A stretch of 17,797 nt of DNA, taken from positions 1 to 17,797 of the forward strand of contig CAZFPO010000054.1 in the NCBI GenBank assembly GCA_964521105.1, given 5' to 3'. This DNA is from JAQUGA01 sp964521105 (GTDB lineage Bacteria > Bacteroidota > Bacteroidia > Bacteroidales > WCHB1-69). Numbering within the stretch: the stretch's first letter is position 1; each line of letters starts with the position of its first letter. The notes beneath the pieces were generated by a model. That model had not been told where the DNA came from. It saw nothing but the letters and a program-made list of their open reading frames with translations, and ran no database searches. Of this stretch, positions 7,837-13,989 are shown piece by piece. A program made the position numbers and the translations under genes.

Positions 7837-9030
7837 CTATTTTTTAATATAATATTTTTCCATTTCTTCAACTAATTTGTGTAATGTGGGAATATTTATC
7901 GACTGTTTTCGTGTCATAATCCCATTCATTTTCGAAAATAACTCCCTGATTTGTTTAACATTTATGCCCGTTTTGACGGATATTTTTTCGTAGAGTAATT
8001 GTTCATTTTCTTCGTTAAAATTAATCTGATGTGTTCGATGAAGATAATCTTTCAAGTACAGGAATTTTTTGACACAGATATCCGTGTGATTCTTTTTAAG
8101 AAAATAAAGTCGTCCAATCAATTTAATAAATTCCAATGAGTTGTTTTTTGGCTGTTTAATAATTGGTATTATTCGCTGTTTTCGCTTTGCTGTAAATATC
8201 ATATAAACCAAAATCAAGATTAATGAAAAATATAATAAGTATCTTAAAGCATCGTATCGCAATAGATTTTTAAAAATTGAAGCATTATTTTTATTGTCAT
8301 GCAAATACCTTTCTGCAAAAATAATTTTGTCGGAATAAAAGTCTTGCAGAAGTCTATCCGTGACTTTCCAACAGGTTTTATCCAAAATAAAATAATTGGT
8401 GAAAATATAAGGAGAGGAACAAATAATAACCGAGCCCTTGTTGTATGTATTTAGCACAGCTATTGGTGAATTCTCATTTTCGAGAAGAACCTTAGCGGTA
8501 GTGTCCCACTCATATAAGTATGAATTTACAATTCCAACTTCTATTTTAACCAAACTAGATGCATTATTTTCATCATATATTTTAATAATCGATTTTTCTT
8601 CTTCTGGATTCTCACTAAACCAAAATGGATTAACATCTATATTGTTCGAATACTCGAAATTAAATTTTTTACAAATATCTTCATTAAAATTATTAGCAGC
8701 CAAAATATATTTATTTCCTTTCCTAGCTCCATACATAATTTCCTCAATATCATCGGAAGATAAATCAAGAAAATCGGCTAAAACAATAATTGATTTCGAG
8801 CTTGAATCTTGCTGATGAATCTCATACAATGTATTTTGAACATACTGATAACGTGAGCCAAATTCATGTTTCATTAACGAATCGAAAACAAATGTACCAA
8901 AAGGAGCTTTGTCCTCTGTCTTAAGCGATAAATCCCATTTTGTAGTTTTTTTCGTAAACATCGAAACTAAGGGTATCAACAGAATAATACACAAAACAAC
9001 TAGAATTTTATTTTCTTTCAACTGTCGCAT
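7837..9030 (-). CDS. DUF4350 membrane protein
   Basis: This 397-residue protein has an N-terminal membrane segment (about 8-25), a large extracytoplasmic domain (about 30-260), a second membrane segment (about 263-280) and a basic cytoplasmic tail of about 115 residues. The DUF4350-like stretch starts just after the first membrane helix (LKTEDKAPFGTFVFDSLM, 36-53). The segment IIVLADFLDLSSDDIEEIM (81-99) and the later GSVIICSSPYIFTNYFILD (199-217) suggest an alpha/beta domain resembling glutamine-amidotransferase-like folds. I see no catalytic triad. The cytoplasmic tail could contact MoxR. Stop and start spacing to DUF4129 and MoxR is 2 nt on each side. DUF4350 proteins are known from MoxR/DUF58 loci in other phyla, but no activity is established. 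Confidence 0.78.
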   Translation of the reverse strand: MRQLKENKILVVLCIILLIPLVSMFTKKTTKWDLSLKTEDKAPFGTFVFDSLMKHEFGSRYQYVQNTLYEIHQQDSSSKSIIVLADFLDLSSDDIEEIMYGARKGNKYILAANNFNEDICKKFNFEYSNNIDVNPFWFSENPEEEKSIIKIYDENNASSLVKIEVGIVNSYLYEWDTTAKVLLENENSPIAVLNTYNKGSVIICSSPYIFTNYFILDKTCWKVTDRLLQDFYSDKIIFAERYLHDNKNNASIFKNLLRYDALRYLLYFSLILILVYMIFTAKRKQRIIPIIKQPKNNSLEFIKLIGRLYFLKKNHTDICVKKFLYLKDYLHRTHQINFNEENEQLLYEKISVKTGINVKQIRELFSKMNGIMTRKQSINIPTLHKLVEEMEKYYIKK

Positions 9031-9032
9031 GA

Positions 9033-9770
9033 TTAAACTGTTGATTTTAAATTAAATATAATATCCATATTGGAATAAACCAAATCGCATAAAGACTTAG
9101 TAGCATCGAAGTTTCCAAAAAAAATATATTCATAAACATTACAAATTTCGGAAAACTTCCCCCTTAATTCATCCGATTTAATTTCGGATTGATACTCATA
9201 CAAGGTTTTTCCCGACACAAATAAAATTTTATTTTGGTCGTCTAACTTCTTTAATGTATTTAATAGAATAAACCGTATTGCCCCTCGATAATCTTGGTTT
9301 TGATATGATTTATTGTATTCTTCCATATAATCAATCTTTCCTTGATTTATCTCTAAGCTTTCGGAAATAATACTCCCCGAATTGGTCAACATCTGCTTTT
9401 TGAATTTCCAAAGAAACAAAAAAAGACATACAATGACAATTAGAATCAAAATCCAAAAAATCACATTAGAACTTGTTTCACTTACCTTGAAACCAAAAAT
9501 ATCATCGAGTAGTTTGATAATAAAACGGATAATGGCATTTTTAACATCCGACCATATTTCGCCAAAAGGTGATTTTTTCAATAATTGTTTTTGATATTGA
9601 AAATCAGGATCTAAGTTGAATTTATGAATAATATTTGTATCTAAAACAGGCTTTTTAACAATATTACTTTCCAAGCTTGACAAAGAATCAATATCCGTCC
9701 CCATCGACACCGACACGCTTGTTAAAAGTATCATTAAAACAAAAAAAAATGATTTAGAAGGTTTTGTCAT
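9033..9770 (-). CDS. DUF4129 membrane protein
   Basis: This 245-residue protein has an N-terminal signal sequence or signal anchor (about 6-23), a short periplasmic region and a membrane helix at about 102-122. The C-terminal cytoplasmic domain (about 148-235) has the DUF4129 pattern: Tyr and Asp residues in YRGAIRFILLNTLKKLDD (161-178), then GKTLYEYQSEIK (187-198) and a YEYIFFGNF block (213-221). DUF4129 domains occur at the C-terminus of TgpA-type transglutaminases and as stand-alone proteins beside MoxR and DUF58. Here no transglutaminase domain is attached and none is encoded nearby. It lies 34 nt after the polytopic protein and 2 nt before DUF4350. It probably acts as a membrane scaffold in the MoxR assembly; this is inferred from context only. 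Confidence 0.78.
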   Translation of the reverse strand: MTKPSKSFFFVLMILLTSVSVSMGTDIDSLSSLESNIVKKPVLDTNIIHKFNLDPDFQYQKQLLKKSPFGEIWSDVKNAIIRFIIKLLDDIFGFKVSETSSNVIFWILILIVIVCLFLFLWKFKKQMLTNSGSIISESLEINQGKIDYMEEYNKSYQNQDYRGAIRFILLNTLKKLDDQNKILFVSGKTLYEYQSEIKSDELRGKFSEICNVYEYIFFGNFDATKSLCDLVYSNMDIIFNLKSTV

Positions 9771-9804
9771 TCAAAAATATTATTTTGGAGGTAAATATCA
9801 AAAA

Positions 9805-10659
9805 TTATAATTCATCAAATTTTGAGATTTTACTATTTAAGGAAACACTCTCCTTTATTTCTCGAATATTGGCATATTGATAGGATAGAGCCACATTTGT
9901 AAAAGTGGCTAATAATACGCCTCCAAATACCGAAACGGAATGTACAATAAAATAAATTAATCCAATCCCTATATCATTTGGGTCGACATTTCCCCTATTT
10001 AAAGTGGCATTCATGAATATAAAAACATACTCAGGAATTGACAAAATCATATTGACAATGGTACAAATAATTCCCACTATCAATATTAAACCAAACGTGG
10101 ACCACCATTTTGTAAAACCGAAACTCCAGCATCTGGAGATAGCTTTGACAGGACTTACATTTTCAATAACTGCAACCACCGCAGCATAACTAAGCATAAT
10201 TCCAACTATAATTCCAGGGATAAACAACATTAACGAAAATCCGACTGCAATTAGCATAACAAGAAGCCCAGTTATAAATATTTTTACAAAATTTCCATTA
10301 ATTTCTTCATTTACTTCATAATATTCAGATTCATCCTTAGACGTAACAATTAGTTTTTTATAAAGAACAGTCATCACTATTGATTGAGCAAAAATCATGG
10401 CAACAAAATATCCAATATAATAAATTATTGTAACAAATGGAGCACTATCGTTCAAATGATGTTTCATCCAATTCGTAATAAAATATTCTGATAAAAATGC
10501 TGGAATAATATTTATAATAAGAATTATTGGCAATACTTTTTTTAACATCAAAGGAATGATTTCTTTATAGTTTTTTAAAGCAAAATCTATGGTTGCATTA
10601 ATTTTTTCACCAAGGTCACGCTGTTTATAAAACTCTGTTTGGGTTTGAAACGGATTCAT
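9805..10659 (-). CDS. Polytopic membrane protein, GDPD-type membrane domain
   Basis: This 284-residue protein has about six hydrophobic segments (near 38-58, 76-100, 127-150, 150-168, 186-209 and 233-256). The block IENVSPVKAISRCWSFGFTKWW (165-186) and the ending ALSYQYANIREIKE (257-270) resemble the membrane domain found fused to some glycerophosphodiester phosphodiesterases and in stand-alone DUF975-like proteins. No phosphodiesterase catalytic domain is present, so enzyme activity is not implied. The start at 10659 lies 35 nt inside the 3' end of the SpoIIM-like gene. The N-terminal sequence FYKQRDLGEKINATIDFALKN looks like the family's true start, and no good later Met exists, so the overlap appears genuine. 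The function is unknown. Cotranscription with the MoxR cluster suggests that it belongs to the same membrane assembly. Confidence 0.65.
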   Translation of the reverse strand: MNPFQTQTEFYKQRDLGEKINATIDFALKNYKEIIPLMLKKVLPIILIINIIPAFLSEYFITNWMKHHLNDSAPFVTIIYYIGYFVAMIFAQSIVMTVLYKKLIVTSKDESEYYEVNEEINGNFVKIFITGLLVMLIAVGFSLMLFIPGIIVGIMLSYAAVVAVIENVSPVKAISRCWSFGFTKWWSTFGLILIVGIICTIVNMILSIPEYVFIFMNATLNRGNVDPNDIGIGLIYFIVHSVSVFGGVLLATFTNVALSYQYANIREIKESVSLNSKISKFDEL

Positions 10660-11605
10660 TTTTACACGATTTTAATGGTAAATATAAAAAATAGAAAATC
10701 ACAAAAACAAAGGACACTAATATAATTGATGCTTTAACGTATGGATAATACTCCGAATGTCGAGTAACAAAACTTTCTAATACTGCCGCAGTAAAAAAAA
10801 CGGGAACAAGACCAATAACGATTTTTAAACCTATTTTAGATGATTTTTTAAATGCTTCAATGCGGGAAAATGTTTTAGGAAACAGCCATGCATTACCCAT
10901 AAAAACGCCTGCTCCACCCGCAATAATTATGGCAGAAATTTCTAAAGTTCCATGAATCCAAATAGACAATACGGAATCAACCAACAAACCCTTTTGATAA
11001 AAAAAGTATTGAAAAGTACCCAACATTATTCCATTAAACACTAAAATATACGAAGATCCAAAAGCAGTTAATACCCCTAAAGCAAATGCAATAAAAGCAA
11101 CCTTTACGTTATTGAAAAAAATCATCATGAACATAAAACCTGGGGTACTTGAACTATAAACACCCATTGGATCCCCTTCTGCAATATTTCTTAATGTCAT
11201 TTCCACATAATCATCTCCAAGAATAAATCGAACAAAAGTGTCATCAACAGCTGTTGAGAAACAACCAATTAAAAAGCTAATAAAAAATATCAAGAAAGAA
11301 ATGAGCATTGCTCTACGAGCTTGAAACATAGATAATGGGACTTCTTCTGACCAAAATGTTAAAAATCTTCTACTTTTTTCTTTTTTATTTCGATAAATTG
11401 CTTGATGAATAGAAGATGATAAGCCATTTAGGTATGTTGTCAACTTTGATTCTGCGTATTTACTTTTAGAATATGATAAATCGGTGGTAATGTCAATGTA
11501 AATATTTGCTAATTCATCGGGTGTAGTTTGTATTTGATGTTTTCCAATTTTTTCGTAGTTTTGCCATTTATCTTTATTTTGTCTTACAAAAAAGGCTTCT
11601 TTCAT
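10625..11605 (-). CDS. SpoIIM/DUF95-family membrane protein
   Basis: This 326-residue integral membrane protein belongs to the family named after SpoIIM of Bacillus, where it takes part in forespore engulfment with SpoIID and SpoIIP. The first 95 residues are soluble and charged, beginning MKEAFFVRQNKDKW. Membrane segments follow at about 98-118, 155-185, 187-205, 214-236, 258-279 and 290-310. The SpoIIM signature is visible as NNVKVAFIAFALGVLTAFGS (165-184), then NGIMLG (191-196) and the HGTLEISAIIIAGGAG block (218-233). This is not evidence for sporulation: Bacteroidota do not sporulate and the family is widespread beside MoxR and RDD genes. It is the first gene of the six-gene minus-strand cluster, with a -7 box 27 nt upstream of its start, and it overlaps the next gene by 35 nt. 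Confidence 0.87.
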   Translation of the reverse strand: MKEAFFVRQNKDKWQNYEKIGKHQIQTTPDELANIYIDITTDLSYSKSKYAESKLTTYLNGLSSSIHQAIYRNKKEKSRRFLTFWSEEVPLSMFQARRAMLISFLIFFISFLIGCFSTAVDDTFVRFILGDDYVEMTLRNIAEGDPMGVYSSSTPGFMFMMIFFNNVKVAFIAFALGVLTAFGSSYILVFNGIMLGTFQYFFYQKGLLVDSVLSIWIHGTLEISAIIIAGGAGVFMGNAWLFPKTFSRIEAFKKSSKIGLKIVIGLVPVFFTAAVLESFVTRHSEYYPYVKASIILVSFVFVIFYFLYLPLKSCKNESVSNPNRVL

Positions 11606-11631
11606 ATTGAAATATCATTAGCAAAGTTTTG

Positions 11632-11639
11632 CAAATATA
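11632..11639 (-). promoter_or_regulatory. Putative promoter -7 box for the MoxR cluster
   Basis: The minus strand reads TATATTTG followed by C, matching the Bacteroidota -7 consensus TAnnTTTG. It lies in the 51-bp divergent gap between the SpoIIM-like gene (start 11605) and the RDD gene (start 11657), predicting a leader of about 20 nt. No clear TTTG -33 element is visible, and it would fall near or inside the RDD start. The same short gap must also serve RDD, for which the poorer AAGTTTTG at 11624-11631 on the plus strand is the only candidate. Confidence 0.42.
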
Positions 11640-11656
11640 ATTAAAAAACATATAAA

Positions 11657-12388
11657 ATGGCAGAAATAAAATTTGAAACCTCACACAATGTTGAAATTGA
11701 CATACAAACAGCACCATTATCTACTCGCATATTAGCCTATATCATTGACAGTGCGATTATTTCGGTGTATTTGGCGATTATTATTTTTTTATTTTATTTG
11801 ATTTTTTCAAATTCAAGTATTGAATCCGAATATTTAGTAATATCATTGATTATTTTTCTGGTTATTTTACCATTTACACTTTATCATCTTTTATTTGAAA
11901 TTTTCAATTATGGACAATCTATTGGAAAAAAAATAATGAAAATTAGAGTAGTAAAAGATGACGGCTCACAAGCTACCATCGGGAATTTAATATTGAGATG
12001 GATTTTGCGTCCAGTGGATAACTTTTTTTACGGCGGTATTGCAATAATATCCATTGCAGTAACAAAACGGAATCAACGCATTGGCGACTTAGCTGCGGGG
12101 ACCATAGTTGTGAGGAATAAAGACAAAGTTACACTCAGTGAAATCACACAATTTATTTCTCAAGAAAAATACATTCCTAAATATAATAATGTAAACTTAC
12201 TAAGCCAAGCACAAATCAATATTATCAAGGAGGTACTTCGAAAATACCAAACGAATGGCGATGTAAAACTATTAATACAATTAGCCGAAAAAGTAAGTAC
12301 TATTTTAAAGGTAGATTCCAAAGATTACCAGTACGGATTTTTATACGATGTGGTGAAAGATTATGAAAACATGAATCAAGATGATTAA
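11657..12388 (+). CDS. RDD-family membrane protein
   Basis: This 243-residue protein belongs to the RDD family, named for conserved Arg, Asp, Asp residues. The first is Arg24 in STRILAYIIDS and the second Asp31. A third sits in QRIGDLAAGTIVV (140-152) at Asp144. Membrane segments lie at about 25-51, 57-78 and 118-136. The block NYGQSIGKKIMKIRVV (84-99) is typical. A cytoplasmic C-terminal tail of about 90 residues, mostly helical and charged, extends past the RDD domain. It is transcribed away from the six-gene MoxR cluster across a 51-bp gap. RDD and SpoIIM-like genes also neighbour MoxR/DUF58 in other phyla, so RDD is probably part of the same system. RDD proteins are sometimes suggested to be transporters, but the substrate and function here are unknown. 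Confidence 0.9.
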   Translation: MAEIKFETSHNVEIDIQTAPLSTRILAYIIDSAIISVYLAIIIFLFYLIFSNSSIESEYLVISLIIFLVILPFTLYHLLFEIFNYGQSIGKKIMKIRVVKDDGSQATIGNLILRWILRPVDNFFYGGIAIISIAVTKRNQRIGDLAAGTIVVRNKDKVTLSEITQFISQEKYIPKYNNVNLLSQAQINIIKEVLRKYQTNGDVKLLIQLAEKVSTILKVDSKDYQYGFLYDVVKDYENMNQDD

Positions 12389-12539
12389 TAGCAATTTTTT
12401 CTTGACATTGAGTTTAAAACTGATCGTTTAAAGGTAAGGCTCGCTGAATGAAGATTGGAAGGATTGTGATTTGTTATACTCACCAACCAAGGATTGAAAG
12501 AAAATTTCAATAAAAATCAAATTCCGATAGAAGTTTTAT
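12389..12539. other. Intergenic stretch between RDD and tRNA-Gly, nothing clear
   Basis: I see no credible gene, hairpin terminator or repeat in this stretch. A 21-codon open frame from the ATG at 12448 has no initiation support and no recognisable product. The stretch probably holds the RDD 3' untranslated region and the upstream part of the tRNA promoter. Confidence 0.5.
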
Positions 12540-12547
12540 TAAATTTG
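12540..12547 (+). promoter_or_regulatory. Putative promoter -7 box for tRNA-Gly
   Basis: TAAATTTG followed by C matches the Bacteroidota -7 consensus TAnnTTTG. It ends 12 nt before the mature tRNA 5' end, predicting a very short leader of about 6 nt. The -33 region has no obvious TTTG. Confidence 0.5.
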
Positions 12548-12559
12548 CATCAAATTATT

Positions 12560-12632
12560 GCGGTAGTAGCTCAGTTGGTAGAGCATTAGCTTCCCAAGCT
12601 AAGGGTCGTGGGTTCGAATCCCATTTACCGCT
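12560..12632 (+). tRNA. tRNA-Gly (anticodon CCC)
   Basis: The 73-nt sequence folds into a complete cloverleaf. Acceptor stem GCGGTAG (12560-12566) pairs with TTACCGC (12625-12631), with one G-T pair. The D stem is GCTC/GAGC. Anticodon stem TTAGC/GCTAA encloses the loop TTCCCAA, giving anticodon CCC at 12593-12595. T stem GTGGG/CCCAT encloses the loop TTCGAAT. The discriminator base is T (U73), as usual for bacterial tRNA-Gly. The 3' CCA is not encoded and must be added enzymatically. It reads GGG codons. It has its own -7 box and is followed immediately by an intrinsic terminator, so it is a single-gene transcript. Confidence 0.97.
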
Positions 12633-12633
12633 C

Positions 12634-12662
12634 AAAAAAGAGGTTGAAAAGCCTCTTTTTTT
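12634..12662 (+). terminator. Rho-independent terminator after tRNA-Gly
   Basis: AAAAAAGAGG (12634-12643) pairs with CCTCTTTTTT (12652-12661) around an 8-nt loop, and the T-run (12656-12662) forms the downstream U-tract. It begins 2 nt after the tRNA. The A-run and T-run are symmetrical, but GAGG/CCTC and the T-tract give a good terminator in the plus direction, separating the tRNA from sbcD. Confidence 0.85.
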
Positions 12663-12717
12663 ATTGGACACACTTTCCGCATCAAAATAATTCATTCTTT
12701 CATGTAGCGTTTTTTGA

Positions 12718-12725
12718 TACATTTG
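12718..12725 (+). promoter_or_regulatory. Putative promoter -7 box for sbcDC
   Basis: TACATTTG matches the Bacteroidota -7 consensus TAnnTTTG and ends 28 nt before the sbcD start, predicting a leader of about 22 nt. The region sits just after the tRNA terminator, so sbcDC needs its own promoter. The -33 element is unclear. Confidence 0.5.
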
Positions 12726-12753
12726 TATTCATTATCCGAATTAAATAAACTAA

Positions 12754-13962
12754 ATGAAAATTCTTCATACCTCCGACTGGCATCTGGGTCACCGCCTGCA
12801 CGAACAATCGCAATACGATGAGCAACTTATGTTTTTAAATTGGCTCGAAGAACTTATCCAAAGCCAAAAAATTGATGTTTTATTGATTTCGGGGGATGTG
12901 TTTGACACGGGAGTTCCTTCCAACCAAAGTTTAAAACTATATTACGATTTTTTAATCAATTTAAAAAAGACAAACTGTGAACACATTGTCATTACAGGTG
13001 GAAATCACGATGCACCAGGCACTTTAAACGCTCCAAAAGAGCTTCTTGAAACACTCTCGATTCATGTTGTAGGTAAAGCTGCAGAACACATCCAAGAGGA
13101 AGTTTTCAATTTAAACGTAAAGGATGAACATGTAATAATCGCCGCTGTTCCATACTTGCGAGATCAGGACATCCGACGTGCCGTTGCTGGTGAATCGTTT
13201 GAACAACTCGATGACAGGTACAAATCTGCCTTGAAAAACCATTTTAACGAAATTGCCGAATATTGCCAAACCATAAAGGCTCAAAACAGCTCGATTATCG
13301 CCATGGGACACTTGTTTGCCATAGGTGGAACTACTTCGGAAAGCGAGCAAACCATTTATGTTGGAAATTTAGGAAATATTAGAGCCAGCGACTTCCCTCC
13401 TATTTTTGATTATGTTGCACTCGGTCATCTGCACCGTCCTCAAATTATTGACGGAAATCAGCACATTCGTTATTCGGGTTCTCCTTATATATTGAGTTTT
13501 AGCGAAGTAGGACAAACAAAAAAAATGATTTTACTAGAAACTAAAAATGGGGAAATTAATTCAATGGAAGAATTATCCATTCCAAATTTCAGAAATATCC
13601 AACGAATTAGCGGAAATCTCGAAGAGTGTATTGCTCAACTTAATGCTCTAGATACCGAAAAACATGAATTAACACAATGGGTGGAAGTCGTTTTGGATAA
13701 TTCGTCAAACGCTGGAATCGGATATTCCGACATTCAAAAAGCTTGTGAAAATCTCGATTTGGAAGTATTAAAAGTAAGCTTAAAAAACGAACGAAATATT
13801 GCTGGTCTTGAACGACTTCTCGAAAACACTCAACATATTAAAGAACTATCACCTGTCGAAGTGTTTAAATTGAAATGTAAAGAACAAAATTTTGATGTCG
13901 ACAGCAATCCCGAAATTATGGATGCTTTTTACGAGTTATTACATATTGTTCAAGAACGATAA
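12754..13962 (+). CDS. sbcD: Nuclease SbcCD subunit D (Mre11-type)
   Basis: This 402-residue metallophosphoesterase nuclease is the catalytic partner of SbcC. Together they cleave hairpins and process blocked double-strand ends. The phosphoesterase motifs are complete: TSDWHLGH with Asp8 and His10, GDVFDTG with Asp48, GGNHDAPG with Asn84 and His85, MGHLF with His186, and GHLHRPQ with His225 and His227. These supply the two-metal site. The C-terminal 140 residues correspond to the capping and SbcC-binding part. Length is normal for SbcD. The start ATG at 12754 places the first motif at residue 8, as usual. sbcC follows after 27 nt in the same direction, forming the classic sbcDC operon. Nothing suggests damage. 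Confidence 0.97.
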   Translation: MKILHTSDWHLGHRLHEQSQYDEQLMFLNWLEELIQSQKIDVLLISGDVFDTGVPSNQSLKLYYDFLINLKKTNCEHIVITGGNHDAPGTLNAPKELLETLSIHVVGKAAEHIQEEVFNLNVKDEHVIIAAVPYLRDQDIRRAVAGESFEQLDDRYKSALKNHFNEIAEYCQTIKAQNSSIIAMGHLFAIGGTTSESEQTIYVGNLGNIRASDFPPIFDYVALGHLHRPQIIDGNQHIRYSGSPYILSFSEVGQTKKMILLETKNGEINSMEELSIPNFRNIQRISGNLEECIAQLNALDTEKHELTQWVEVVLDNSSNAGIGYSDIQKACENLDLEVLKVSLKNERNIAGLERLLENTQHIKELSPVEVFKLKCKEQNFDVDSNPEIMDAFYELLHIVQER

Positions 13963-13989
13963 ATTGGTGATTTCAAAAATTAAAGAAAC

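Noticed and set aside
7458..7847. 129-codon plus-strand open frame
   Set aside because: It lies wholly antisense to the MoxR gene, over its Walker A and Walker B regions. The translation has no recognisable domain and low-complexity composition.
8438..8815. 125-codon plus-strand open frame
   Set aside because: It is antisense to the DUF4350 gene, which has coherent membrane topology and tight operon spacing. The antisense product looks like a mirror of an AT-rich coding strand.
10625..11605. SpoIIM homologue as a sign of sporulation
   Set aside because: The family is widespread in non-sporulating bacteria, no other sporulation genes are present, and the rest of the window points to Bacteroidota.
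12448..12513. 21-codon open frame between RDD and tRNA-Gly
   Set aside because: It is too short, has no recognisable product and no conserved context. Such frames arise by chance in this much sequence.
13111..13350. 79-codon minus-strand open frame inside sbcD
   Set aside because: It is antisense to the conserved nuclease domain of SbcD, with no supporting context. The same reasoning removes the short antisense and out-of-frame open frames within sbcC.
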